NCBI GenBank assembly: GCA_041485905.1
Contig: JBGPKK010000014.1
Coordinates: 1-50,984, forward strand
Length of the DNA stretch: 50,984 nt
Source of the DNA: JAHFUI01 sp041485905
Lineage (GTDB): Bacteria > Acidobacteriota > Vicinamibacteria > Vicinamibacterales > CAVVIG01
Direction: 5' to 3'
Under the pieces are notes generated by a model. That model was not told the DNA's origin. It saw only the letters and a list, made by a program, of their open reading frames with translations, and did no database searches. Shown here one piece after another: positions 31,813-40,127 of this stretch (its first letter is position 1; each line of letters begins with the position of its first letter). The position numbers and the translations under genes are program-made.

Positions 31813-32622
31813 ATGGATGCATCAATGGCCGGTTCCCGTCGTCATTTTCTGAAGCTCGCGGGCGTTGCGACTGCGTACAGCGCGTTAGTGGACGTGGCGT
31901 TTGCGGCGGCCGACGAACCCGCGCTCGGTTTGATTTTCCCTCCGCTCAACTATCCGATCCCGCCGGACGCGAAGCTTTTGTATCCGACCGGCGTGCGGTT
32001 CCTGGGTAACGGCGTCGGCCTTCCGGGCGGCATGACCCCCGAGGGCTACGACGAGGCGATCCCGAGAGTCCTGCCCGCGGCGCAGGCGCTGGCGAAAGAG
32101 GGCGCCAAGGTGATCTCCGTGTTTGGATCGTCGCTGACTTTCTATAAGGGTGCGAAGTTCCACGAAGAGTTGATCAGGCAGGTCAGCAAGGCCACGGGCC
32201 GGCCGGCTACCACCCAGAGCAACGGTCTGCTCGACGGCCTCCGCACCGTCAACGCCCGCCGCGTTGCGGTGGCCACCGCCTACACAGACGTCGTGACCGA
32301 ACGGCTGAAGATCTTCCTGCAGGAGCACGGGTTCGAGGTGACGTCGGCTAAGGGACTGGGTTTCGAGAAAATCCCGGACGGCGCGGCCACCGACGACATC
32401 CTGTTCAAGCTGGGTTCTGATGCCTACGCCAGCTCAAAGAAGGCCGACGCGCTGGTCGTGTCCTGCGGCGCGTTGAGGACCCTCGATCTGATCGTCCCGC
32501 TCGAGAATCACATCAAGGTTCCTGTGGTCTCTTCGACGCCGCACGGTTTGATGAACGGCGTGCGTCTGCTGGGCGTGAGCCCACGGGCGAAGGGCTACGG
32601 TATGGTGCTGGCCAAGGCGTAG
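31813..32622 (+). CDS. Tat-exported arylmalonate decarboxylase / Asp-Glu racemase-family protein
   Basis: 269 residues. The N-terminus has SRRHFLKLAG, a twin-arginine signal. The mature part fits the Asp/Glu racemase superfamily: VFGSSLTFYKG near residue 105 and VVSCGALRTLDLIVPLE near 216. Only the second Cys is present; Ser occupies the first position, as in arylmalonate decarboxylase, which uses one Cys to protonate an enediolate. A decarboxylase or one-Cys isomerase is therefore more likely than a racemase. Export of such an enzyme is unusual. ATG 31813 is preferred over TTG 31807. It lies 9 bp after the DGKPDL gene and is likely the third gene of the cupin operon. Confidence 0.75.
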   Translation: MDASMAGSRRHFLKLAGVATAYSALVDVAFAAADEPALGLIFPPLNYPIPPDAKLLYPTGVRFLGNGVGLPGGMTPEGYDEAIPRVLPAAQALAKEGAKVISVFGSSLTFYKGAKFHEELIRQVSKATGRPATTQSNGLLDGLRTVNARRVAVATAYTDVVTERLKIFLQEHGFEVTSAKGLGFEKIPDGAATDDILFKLGSDAYASSKKADALVVSCGALRTLDLIVPLENHIKVPVVSSTPHGLMNGVRLLGVSPRAKGYGMVLAKA

Positions 32623-32730
32623 ATTCGCCGAATCCTGGGTGCATGTCGCGTCTCATCCAAACTGTCGCCGTCGCCATCAACGACGCCACAGAATCCATGC
32701 CCGGCCTCGAGCGTCCAATCATCCTCTGAA

Positions 32731-33150
32731 GTGGAAGCGGTCGCACCGCAGCCGTCGAAGACGCCTGGCGGTCTGCGAGATCCCGATCCGCGCGGGACGA
32801 TCTTCGACGTCCTCTGGAACCATCGTGCCGCGTCCGGGCACGGCGCGCTCGCGCCGTTCAGCGTGATCGCTGGTGCGGCGTGCGCGTATTCGACGCGCCT
32901 CGCCAGGTCACCATGCAGGCCTCGCTCCTTCCGGACGGGACCGTCGAGATGGAGTGCGCCGGTGCACCGCCGTGGACCGCGACGGACGGAATCGCAACAG
33001 TCTCGCCGGGCCGCACCGGCGCGTTTCTGCCGGTGGATCTGAGCACGACCACCACCGGGTACTGGGACAGAAGGTCGGACATCGCTGGCTGGCGTTCCTC
33101 CAGTTCAGCGATCACAATCGCCAGCGCTCGAACGCGCTGCTGTTCCCGAC
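32731..33150 (+). pseudogene. Possible frameshifted gene remnant, unrecognised
   Basis: Within the 552-bp gap after the AMDase-like gene, three overlapping plus-strand pieces read as protein in successive frames: DPDPRGTIFDVLWNHRAASG (from about 32782), VFDAPRQVTMQASLLPDGTV (from about 32886) and QKVGHRWLAFLQFSDHN (from about 33070). This pattern suggests a gene with two frameshifts, but I do not recognise the family and cannot exclude chance. The remaining bases, 32623-32730, hold nothing I can identify. Confidence 0.3.
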
Positions 33151-33151
33151 G

Positions 33152-33198
33152 CTTCAAACTTATCTTTGCACTTTCTACTTTGCACTTTGAACTTCTCC
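33152..33198. repeat. Heptamer array, unit CTTTGCA and variants
   Basis: Units CTTTGCA (33164-33170), CTTTCTA (33171-33177), CTTTGCA (33178-33184), CTTTGAA (33185-33191) and CTTCTCC (33192-33198) run without gap; a further CTTCAAA lies at 33152-33158. The array supplies the last codons and stop (EVQSAK, TAG) of the TPR lipoprotein gene on the minus strand. Confidence 0.8.
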
Positions 33199-34848
33199 TG
33201 TTGGCGAGACGGGGGGACCCGGCAGATGGACCTTGTCGTCGTCGGGCCAGGGCGTTCGACACGGCCGCCGCTGCTCGTACAGCCGAAGGTTGCCCGCCAT
33301 CCGGCGCACATCGGCGGCGAGCCCCGCGCGCTCGGCTGCCTGCAGGACGCCGCGCTGAATCGTCGCGGCCTCTTCGTACTTGCCGACCTCGGCCAGCGCC
33401 ATCGCCATCGTCTCCCCGATGTCGGTGTGCTTGTTCGTCTTGACCAGCTCTTGCACGATCGTGAATGCCCGTTTACCGTCGCGGGCGCGGGCGTCGGGCG
33501 CGGAGGCAAGGATTCGTGCCAGCGCGTGCGCCAGCTCGGCATGGTCCGGCTGCGCGCGCACGGCTTGCTCGAACCACGCTCGCGCGTCCCGGTAACGGCG
33601 CAGGCGGACCAGCGCGATGCCGTAGCCGAATCGCGCCTCAGCCGCTTGCGGGTTGATTCGCACCGCTTCCTTGTAGTGCGACAGGGACGGCTCCGCGCGG
33701 CCGTTTCTGCGCAAGGCATCGCCGAGCGCCACTCGCGCTTCCAGGTACGTCGGGTCGTACGCGACCGCCTTGGACAGGTGGTCGATGGCGTCGGCGCCCC
33801 GGCCGCTCGACGCCATGATGATGCCGAGGCTGTAGTGGGCTCTGGCGGCCGGTTCGTCGGTGCCGCTCGGGGGGGCGAGCCGAATCGCCTCTTCAAACTG
33901 CTGCACCGCGGCGCGCGCGTCGCCCCCGAGGTAGAGCGCCAATCCAAGCTTGTGCCTGATCGACCGCCCGACTGGCGTGTCGTGCGGCGTCAATTTCAAA
34001 CCTTCCTGGAAAATCGCCGCCGCCTCAGCCCACTTGCGCGCGTCGAACGCCCGGACGCCACGCAACTCGTACGACAGCCCGCTCTGCAGCCCCGTCGCCA
34101 GTTGATCCGTCAGCGGGTCCGGTACCCGAATCTCCTTATTGCTCCAGCGCGCCAGGTGCGCCTCGGCTTTCGCGTCCTCGCCAAGGGCGCGATAGGCCTG
34201 CGCGAGCGGCGCATGGATGCTGGCGGCCGTCGGATCGATTGACAGCGCCTCCTCAAAGAGTTCCGCGGCGCGCGCGTAGTCGCGCCGCGCCAGCGCGATC
34301 TGTCCACGTCCTGCGAGCACCGCGGCCGTACGGGGCGCAGCCGACTGCGCCCGGACGAGGAGCGGCTCAGCCTGATCGGGTTGGCCCGAGTCGATGTACA
34401 TCCGGCCCAGCCACACGAGCGCGGCCAGCTCCGTTGGCCGCAGCTCGAGCGCCCTCTTGAACTCGTCTATCGATCTCGCCGGATCGCCCTTGCTCTTGTA
34501 CAAATGCGCCAGGTAGTACGGCCACCGCAGGTCGTCTGGCATCAGCACCTGAGCATTCCTGTAGGCCGGCTCCGCGGCATCGTACTGTTCGGCCGCGTGC
34601 AGGAGCATCCCGAGATCGCCGAACGCGGTTCCCAGATCGGCGCCCGAGGCGCCTGCCGCGAGCTTCTGCGTGAGAGCCGCGTGCCGCCGGCGCGCCTGTT
34701 CCTGCACCGGCGGATCCATGCGCGAGAGATCGGGGAGTGAGACCGGCAGCAGCTGAGGACGGGGATGCGAACAGGCTGCCGTCAGAAATGCACAATGCAC
34801 GACGCACAATGCAAAATGCACAATGCGAAATGCACAACGCCCATGCAT
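33175..34848 (-). CDS. TPR-repeat lipoprotein
   Basis: 557 residues. The signal segment (FALCVVHCAFLTAAC) ends in a lipobox with Cys about residue 20. The rest is tetratricopeptide repeats, at least eight, such as WPYYLAHLYKSKGDPARSID and ARFGYGIALVRLRRYRDARA, making a protein-binding superhelix in the periplasm. ATG 34848 is preferred; ATG 34869 in the same frame overlaps the CRTAC1 gene by 11 bp. Both the signal-peptide codons and the stop lie in heptamer arrays. It is last in a TonB receptor - CRTAC1 - TPR series. Such TPR/CRTAC1 pairs are common in Acidobacteriota and Planctomycetota, with no known function. Confidence 0.85.
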   Translation of the reverse strand: MHGRCAFRIVHFALCVVHCAFLTAACSHPRPQLLPVSLPDLSRMDPPVQEQARRRHAALTQKLAAGASGADLGTAFGDLGMLLHAAEQYDAAEPAYRNAQVLMPDDLRWPYYLAHLYKSKGDPARSIDEFKRALELRPTELAALVWLGRMYIDSGQPDQAEPLLVRAQSAAPRTAAVLAGRGQIALARRDYARAAELFEEALSIDPTAASIHAPLAQAYRALGEDAKAEAHLARWSNKEIRVPDPLTDQLATGLQSGLSYELRGVRAFDARKWAEAAAIFQEGLKLTPHDTPVGRSIRHKLGLALYLGGDARAAVQQFEEAIRLAPPSGTDEPAARAHYSLGIIMASSGRGADAIDHLSKAVAYDPTYLEARVALGDALRRNGRAEPSLSHYKEAVRINPQAAEARFGYGIALVRLRRYRDARAWFEQAVRAQPDHAELAHALARILASAPDARARDGKRAFTIVQELVKTNKHTDIGETMAMALAEVGKYEEAATIQRGVLQAAERAGLAADVRRMAGNLRLYEQRRPCRTPWPDDDKVHLPGPPVSPTGEVQSAK

Positions 34849-34872
34849 TTTGGATTGATCATTTTGCATTTC
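34785..34872. repeat. Heptamer array with inverted-orientation half
   Basis: Eight period-7 units (consensus ACAATGC with GAAATGC, AAAATGC, ACGACGC variants) run from 34785 to 34840. After 4 bp, four units in the opposite orientation (GCATTTT, GGATTGA, TCATTTT, GCATTTC) run from 34845 to 34872. The array encodes the signal peptide of the TPR lipoprotein and the last residues and stop of CRTAC1. Confidence 0.85.
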
Positions 34873-36676
34873 GAGATCCCTGCGTGAGCGTCGTCCAGCG
34901 ATCGATGACGACCTCGGGCCACTGTTCCATGCGGCCGTCCGGCCACTGGACCCGCACGCCGACCGGCTCGGCCGCGGCGCCCAGTCCCACGAGCACGCGG
35001 GGGTCGTTCGCCGAAGCGTAGCTGCCGTCGGACCGGACGCGGCGCCAGAGCGTCGATCCGTCCTTCCGAACGACCGCCACGCGCGCGCCGAGCATGTCGC
35101 GCCCTCGCGGCCCTCCCACCAGTCGAAGCCCAATCCAGTGGTTACGGTTGCCGATGTTGTTGACAAGCAGACCGAGCGGACCGGCATCGTTACCGATGAC
35201 GACATCCACATCGCCATCGTTGTCGATGTCGCCAAACGCCGCGCCGCGCCCTACCTCGGACAACGTGAACGCGGCGCCGGCGCGCGCGGACACGTCGTCG
35301 AACCGGCCGTGGCCGTTGTTCCGGTACAACTGGCTCGACATCCGGAACGGGAACTTGTCGCCGGCGCGCGCCTGCGCTTCGATGATGGACACACTGCCGT
35401 TGACGGTCAGCAAGTCGAGCCAGCCATCGTTGTCGAAGTCGAGCCAGGCGGTGCCAAAGCCGGTCTTCGCAACGCTGGGTGGGCCGAGTCCGGACGCGGC
35501 CTTGCGATCCTCGAACACGCCGCCACCCACGTTGACGTACAGCGTGTTCATTTCCGAGAGCCAGTTCGTGATGAACAGATCCTCGTCGCCGTCGTTGTCG
35601 AAGTCTCCGGCGTCGATGCCCATGCTGGCTTCCGAGCGACCCGCCCCGTTGACCGCGGCGCCGGAGAGAAACGCGGTGTCCTTGAACGTGCCATTGTGCT
35701 GGTTCATCCAGAGCTGGTTCGGCTGGCCATCGTTGGCGACGTAGATATCGATCCAGCCGTCGCCGTCGAAATCGGCCGTCGACACACCAAACGCCGGTCC
35801 GTAGGCGCCTCCAACGAGCGCACGCGTCGTGACGTCCTCGAACGTTCCGTTTCCACGGTTGCGGTACAGGCGATCGCGCTGGGCCGGGTATTTGGCCGGC
35901 GGGCAGTAGTCGGGCCGGCCTGTCAGGTTCAGGCAATCGACGTTCCGCTCAAGGCTCCAGTCCACATAGTTGCCCACGTACAGATCGAGGTAACCGTCGC
36001 GGTCGTAGTCCAGGAACGACGCCGATACGCCCCATCCTCCCCGGTTTGCGACGCCGCTCTTTGCGGTGACGTCGGTGAACGTCCCGTCGCCGTTGTTCAT
36101 CAACAGCACGCCGCCATCGAGGCCGGTCCGGTAAATGTCGATCCAGCCGTCGTTGTTGAAGTCCCCTGCCGCCACACCCATTCCGTACGAGCGGATGTCG
36201 ATGCCACTCCGTTCCGTGATGTCGGTGAAATGCAGCGTGCGGGTACCGTCCGGTCGCACCACGAGATCGTTTCGAAAGAGCCGATCCCTGACCGGACCGC
36301 TCGGCGGAAACAAAGCATTGCCTTTGCCGAGCATCTGACCCTGAACGACATAGACATCCAGATCCCCGTCGTTGTCGATGTCGATCAGGCCGACACCCGG
36401 TCCGAACATTTCCGGGTAATAGAGCTTGCCGGACATGCCGTTGAAGTGGGCGAAGTCCAATCCCGAGGCAGCGGCCCGTTCGGTGAACCATTCGGCGTCG
36501 GTTGTCGCGGCGGCGCCGACAGGCGTGGAGTTCCCGCTTGCGCCCCTCGGCGAGCTCGGGGCGCCCTGAGCTTGTCGAAGGGCGGGCCCGCTCGATGACT
36601 GAGGGCCTGGCCGGTCGCCGCCACATCCGGCGGTCCACGCAACAACCAGCGCGAAGAGACAGGCCCGAACGTACAT
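34859..36676 (-). CDS. CRTAC1-family lipoprotein (FG-GAP/VCBS repeats, ASPIC/UnbV end)
   Basis: 605 residues. The lipobox is TAGC near residues 15-18. Integrin-like FG-GAP repeats carry many Ca-binding loops, such as DIDNDGDLDVYVV, DFNNDGWIDIY, DYDRDGYLDLYVGN, DFDGDGWIDIYVANDG and DIDNDGDVDVVIGN, forming a propeller. The ASPIC/UnbV segment (about 500-590) includes GARVAVVRKDGS and RVQWPDGRMEQW. It is probably surface- or periplasm-exposed and binds partners or polysaccharide; the exact role is unknown. A palindromic element is inserted in frame just after the signal peptide, giving the residues ALRQAQGAPSSPRGAS. It lies between the TonB receptor and the TPR lipoprotein. Confidence 0.88.
   Translation of the reverse strand: MYVRACLFALVVAWTAGCGGDRPGPQSSSGPALRQAQGAPSSPRGASGNSTPVGAAATTDAEWFTERAAASGLDFAHFNGMSGKLYYPEMFGPGVGLIDIDNDGDLDVYVVQGQMLGKGNALFPPSGPVRDRLFRNDLVVRPDGTRTLHFTDITERSGIDIRSYGMGVAAGDFNNDGWIDIYRTGLDGGVLLMNNGDGTFTDVTAKSGVANRGGWGVSASFLDYDRDGYLDLYVGNYVDWSLERNVDCLNLTGRPDYCPPAKYPAQRDRLYRNRGNGTFEDVTTRALVGGAYGPAFGVSTADFDGDGWIDIYVANDGQPNQLWMNQHNGTFKDTAFLSGAAVNGAGRSEASMGIDAGDFDNDGDEDLFITNWLSEMNTLYVNVGGGVFEDRKAASGLGPPSVAKTGFGTAWLDFDNDGWLDLLTVNGSVSIIEAQARAGDKFPFRMSSQLYRNNGHGRFDDVSARAGAAFTLSEVGRGAAFGDIDNDGDVDVVIGNDAGPLGLLVNNIGNRNHWIGLRLVGGPRGRDMLGARVAVVRKDGSTLWRRVRSDGSYASANDPRVLVGLGAAAEPVGVRVQWPDGRMEQWPEVVIDRWTTLTQGSRNAK
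36542..36583. repeat. 42-bp REP-like palindromic element inserted in CRTAC1
   Basis: Two adjacent 21-bp arms (36542-36562 and 36563-36583) are inverted repeats with 17 of 21 matches and no loop. The right arm contains CTGAGCTTGTCGAAGG, a widespread bacterial interspersed palindrome known to enter genes in frame and give residues such as LRQAQG. Here it adds about 14 residues to the CRTAC1 N-terminus. Confidence 0.75.
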
Positions 36677-36692
36677 GTCGACTGAGGATAGC

Positions 36693-36727
36693 GGGGGACG
36701 GGGCTGGGGGCTAGGGGCTAGGGGCGG
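36693..36727. repeat. Heptamer array, unit GGGGCTA
   Basis: Units GGGGGAC (36693-36699), GGGGCTG (36700-36706), GGGGCTA (36707-36713), GGGGCTA (36714-36720) and GGGGCGG (36721-36727) sit in the gap between the TonB receptor stop and the CRTAC1 start, 17 bp upstream of the CRTAC1 start codon. Confidence 0.8.
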
Positions 36728-36741
36728 GAGTGATCCAGGTT

Positions 36742-36779
36742 GGTCGGGTGGGCCAGCGACCCACCAGACCTACCCGACC
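36742..36779 (-). other. Stem-loop between TonB receptor and CRTAC1 genes
   Basis: GGTCGGGT (36742-36749) can pair with ACCCGACC (36772-36779). A shorter alternative hairpin joins GGTGGG (36747-36752) to CCCACC (36760-36765), so two mutually exclusive structures exist. It lies just after the TonB receptor stop in the transcribed direction and could be a terminator or attenuator; no U-run is visible. Confidence 0.45.
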
Positions 36780-36790
36780 TGCCAGACCTT

Positions 36791-39700
36791 CTAGAACTCG
36801 AACGTGACGTTGAAGCGAGCGAACCGCGCGCCCTGGATGGAAGTCGGTCGGAGAAAGGCAGCGCCGTCGTTGCCGTACGCCCCGTAACCGGTCTGCGCAT
36901 TCGCGTTGATGATGTTGTAGAGATCGATCCCCACGTCGGCGCGCTTGCCGCCGAACCGGAGGATCTTGGCGAAGCGCATGTCGAACGAGTTGAGCCGGTA
37001 CTGATAGAGCTGTCCGCTCAGAAGGAGGTTCACGCTCTGAGTCGACGTGCAGGCAGCCGGCGCAGTCCCCGCCGCGCACGTGATCAGGTTGCGGCCGAGC
37101 GCGTTGAAGATAGCCAGGTTCGGGACGTTGTAGTTCGCCGCAAGCGAGCTTCCGCCGGAGCCGGGAATCGCGCCCGGTTGGGTTCCGGGCTGGGAACGCA
37201 GGATGGCGCTGACCAGCACGTCCACCTTAGGAACCGTGTAGCTGAACAAACCGTTGAGCGACGTCAGCCAGTCCTCACTCACGTGGCAGTTTTCCGTTCG
37301 GCCAGTCCCATTGAGCTCGGGCAGCTTCGCTTCGAGCTCGCACTGGTCACGAACGCCACGCCCCGTCGTCGTGCCGCCCTGGAGCGTGAGCCCCCACCTG
37401 GTGCGGGCACGGACAGTGGCCTGGTAGCTGGTGTAGAGGGCCGTCTGGTTGCCGTAGTCGCTTGCGAACGTGTAGTAGTTATTGGTCGCCGCACTCGTGC
37501 GCGGGACGCGGAAGCTGATCGGATATCCGCCGCCGTTCGGCAGGAGGGCATTCAGAGGAGCGTTCATCGTCACGATGTCGTAGTCACCAGGACCGAGGTT
37601 CAGGTTGTCGTCCACGAAGAAGTTGCCCCACGTCCTTCTGTTGTATGCGAGCTCGACCGACAGGCGCGGGATGATCTCCTGCTGGATCGATGCGCCGAAG
37701 ACCCAGTCGTACGGACGGACGCCCCAGCCATGGAGGACGTCCTGGTTGACGGTCCGGGTTCTGATGACGCTACCGAAGTTCAAGCCGGCGCCCGTGACCG
37801 GGCCGCAGATGTCGCCGCCGGCCACGGTCTGGGCGGCGGTCGCCGTCGGACTGAGATCGCAGTCCACGACGAAGTTGCCGTTCCGGTCGGTCCAGTTGCG
37901 CGTCTGCGTGCGCTGCCGCCCGATCGCAGGACTGTTGATCGTGTAGTTCGCCTCGTTGTTGGCGCTCTGCAGGTAGTGCCCGAGGTTAACCCGCACCGCC
38001 GTCTTGCCGTTGCCGAACACATCGTAGGCCACGCCCACGCGCGGCGAGATGTCCTGGTAGCCGGTCACGCCTGGCGTGTCCGGGTCGAGGAGGGCCGGGG
38101 TCCAACGGTTGGCGAAGACGCCGTTCTCCCCCATCGGACTCCAGCTCTTCGCCCACTCATAGCGCAGCGCACCCTGAATCGTGAGGCGGTTGTAGGTCCA
38201 CTGATCCTGAATGTAAAACGCCTGGAACGTCGTGCGGTCGTCGTTCGTGTTCGGTATCACGGTTGTGACCGAGATGGGGGTCGGCGTCAGGATGCCGCCG
38301 TTCGCCAGTGTGCACGGCGTGCCCGCTGTTACTCCGGCGGGGAGCGCGCACAAGCTGTTGAACGTGTAACCCATCTGGGGCAGGCCGGCCGTGTCGCCGT
38401 ACGTCGCCGCGATGTGGTAGGCGCCCTGCGTGCCGATCTTGATGTTGTGCGCGCCGGTCACGTAGGACACGGAGCCGCGCCACACGTTCGGCATCTGCTT
38501 GTTGTGCGTATACGAATTCGAAGCCGCGCTGCCGACCCCGCGATAAGCGAAGCCGGCTTGCCCGTAGTAGCTGCTCTGCTCGGTGACCGGGATGTAGTCG
38601 AGGAGCGCGCCGGCAACCGGGAACCCGCCCCACTGGCTGATGAACGTCGAGTAGCCGCCTTCGACCAGCAGCTTGCTCGTCACCGTTGACGAGTAGGTCG
38701 CCTGGATGATCTTTTCACGGTCGTCCCACCCGGTGCCGGTTTCGGGCGCCCCGAACGCGCTGCCGAGTGCCACCCAGTTGTCTCCTCTCGGCCGGCAGCC
38801 CTGGTCCTTCACGAGCGCAGAGCTCCAGCAGTCCCAGTTGTGGTCGTAGTAGAAGCCCAGTTTGTTGCGCGGGGTCAGCTGGCCCGTGAGCCGCATCGCC
38901 CCTTGCATCGCGCTCGTCGCCCCCCGCAGCTCGGTGCCGGTGTCCGGCGCCCACGTCCACAGATTCGGCTTTCCCGCGTTCGCGTTGCCATACACCGTCG
39001 GACCGCCGAGTATGTGGCTTATCGAGCCGTTGCCGCGGAGAAGGCCATAGAACCAGAGGCGGTCTTTCACGGCCGGCCCGCCCAGGGACAAGCTGTCGTC
39101 CCAGTTGCGAACGAGCCCGGCGGGCTGAGTGATGGAGATCGGGGGGTTGCGCAGCTCGTCGGTGAGGTTATTTCCCTGCGACCACCCGCCGGCCTCGCTG
39201 ACGAACACGGTGCCGGCGAACTTGTTCCCGCCCTCTTTCGGGATCAGGTTCATGGCGGGACCGCCTGTGTCTGCCTCGCCCAGACCGCCGGAGACGGTCA
39301 CCTGAATCTCCTGAGTCTCGGCCACGGGATAGGAGAATGCCGCCACACCGCCGCCGTTGAAGGCCGAGCCGACGTTCATGCCGGCGATCTGGATGCGCCC
39401 TTCGTTGGTGCGGCCGCCATTCGACGTGAAGAAGCTGGGCGCAATACCGGTTGACGTGGTCGTGCCGCCTGCCCCGGAAATCTGGATACCGGGCACCGCT
39501 GCCAGGATATTGCCGTACCCGCGCGCGACAGGAATCGTGTTCACCGTCTCGTTGTCCAGGGTCGTGACGCGCCGTGTGCTCTGGACATCGACGACGGGCG
39601 TCTCGCCAGTCACGGTGACCGTTTCTGACACCGAGCCCACCTTCAGTTCCGCGTCGATCGTGACGACGCCGGCTCCGGTGACCTCGACGGCCTCGCGCTT

Positions 39701-39961
39701 GACGGTACTGAACCCGCTGAGCGTGAAGGTCATGACGTAAATGCCTGGCCGCAGGTCGACGATCCGGTACTGACCCGAGCTGTCGGTCGCGGCCGAACGC
39801 GTCTTCTCAATCAGCACATCGCTCGACGCTTCCACGGTGACGCCGGGCAACACGGCGCCCGTCGTGTCCTTGACGACGCCTGCGACGCTTGCCCCTTGAG
39901 CAAATGCGGCCGCCGGCACGAGGACCAGCGCCAGAACGCTCAACATCTTCTTGAAGGACAT
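36791..39961 (-). CDS. TonB-dependent receptor with carboxypeptidase-regulatory N-terminal domain (Oar-like)
   Basis: 1056 residues. A signal peptide ends at AAAFAQ. The carboxypeptidase-regulatory/CnaB-like domain (about 25-105) has GVVKDTTGAVLPGVTVEASS and GQYRIVDLRPGIYVMTFTLS. The plug (about 110-240) has SETVTVTGETPVVDVQSTRR, and the remainder is a large outer-membrane barrel ending in an aromatic FNVTFEF, typical for insertion by BAM. Relatives transport large oligosaccharides, peptides or siderophores; the substrate is not readable. It is first in a minus-strand series with the CRTAC1 and TPR lipoproteins, which may be its surface partners. This is an inference from gene order. Confidence 0.93.
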   Translation of the reverse strand: MSFKKMLSVLALVLVPAAAFAQGASVAGVVKDTTGAVLPGVTVEASSDVLIEKTRSAATDSSGQYRIVDLRPGIYVMTFTLSGFSTVKREAVEVTGAGVVTIDAELKVGSVSETVTVTGETPVVDVQSTRRVTTLDNETVNTIPVARGYGNILAAVPGIQISGAGGTTTSTGIAPSFFTSNGGRTNEGRIQIAGMNVGSAFNGGGVAAFSYPVAETQEIQVTVSGGLGEADTGGPAMNLIPKEGGNKFAGTVFVSEAGGWSQGNNLTDELRNPPISITQPAGLVRNWDDSLSLGGPAVKDRLWFYGLLRGNGSISHILGGPTVYGNANAGKPNLWTWAPDTGTELRGATSAMQGAMRLTGQLTPRNKLGFYYDHNWDCWSSALVKDQGCRPRGDNWVALGSAFGAPETGTGWDDREKIIQATYSSTVTSKLLVEGGYSTFISQWGGFPVAGALLDYIPVTEQSSYYGQAGFAYRGVGSAASNSYTHNKQMPNVWRGSVSYVTGAHNIKIGTQGAYHIAATYGDTAGLPQMGYTFNSLCALPAGVTAGTPCTLANGGILTPTPISVTTVIPNTNDDRTTFQAFYIQDQWTYNRLTIQGALRYEWAKSWSPMGENGVFANRWTPALLDPDTPGVTGYQDISPRVGVAYDVFGNGKTAVRVNLGHYLQSANNEANYTINSPAIGRQRTQTRNWTDRNGNFVVDCDLSPTATAAQTVAGGDICGPVTGAGLNFGSVIRTRTVNQDVLHGWGVRPYDWVFGASIQQEIIPRLSVELAYNRRTWGNFFVDDNLNLGPGDYDIVTMNAPLNALLPNGGGYPISFRVPRTSAATNNYYTFASDYGNQTALYTSYQATVRARTRWGLTLQGGTTTGRGVRDQCELEAKLPELNGTGRTENCHVSEDWLTSLNGLFSYTVPKVDVLVSAILRSQPGTQPGAIPGSGGSSLAANYNVPNLAIFNALGRNLITCAAGTAPAACTSTQSVNLLLSGQLYQYRLNSFDMRFAKILRFGGKRADVGIDLYNIINANAQTGYGAYGNDGAAFLRPTSIQGARFARFNVTFEF

Positions 39962-40110
39962 CAGCCCCCCTGTGTGTGCGATTGGTGATGCATACGGCTT
40001 GCTTGACGGTGCAGCCTAGCGCATTCGGGACAATTCTGCGAGCCCGTTTTTCACGGTCTCTCTGGATGAGGCGGCCCCAGATTCAGCATGTTGTTTTTTG
40101 GCCCCTTTGC

Positions 40111-40116
40111 TATAGT
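40111..40116 (+). promoter_or_regulatory. Candidate -10 box (TATAGT) with 5-nt leader
   Basis: GCTATAGT ends 11 bp before ATG 40128, so a transcript would have only about 5 untranslated bases and no Shine-Dalgarno. A T-rich run (TTGTTTTTTG, 40091-40100) lies upstream in the -35 area, but spacing is short. Confidence 0.4.
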
Positions 40117-40127
40117 CGCGCGCCAGC

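Noticed and set aside
34561..34580. GTAGGCCGGC as another REP copy
   Set aside because: It lies inside the TPR coding sequence and lacks the second stem arm.
34785..34872. Repeat cluster as a CRISPR array
   Set aside because: Units are 7 bp with no spacers and no cas genes are present.
36740..38689. 649-codon plus-strand ORF opposite the TonB receptor
   Set aside because: Antisense to a clear receptor; repeated Arg/Val-rich text typical of reverse reading of barrel strands.
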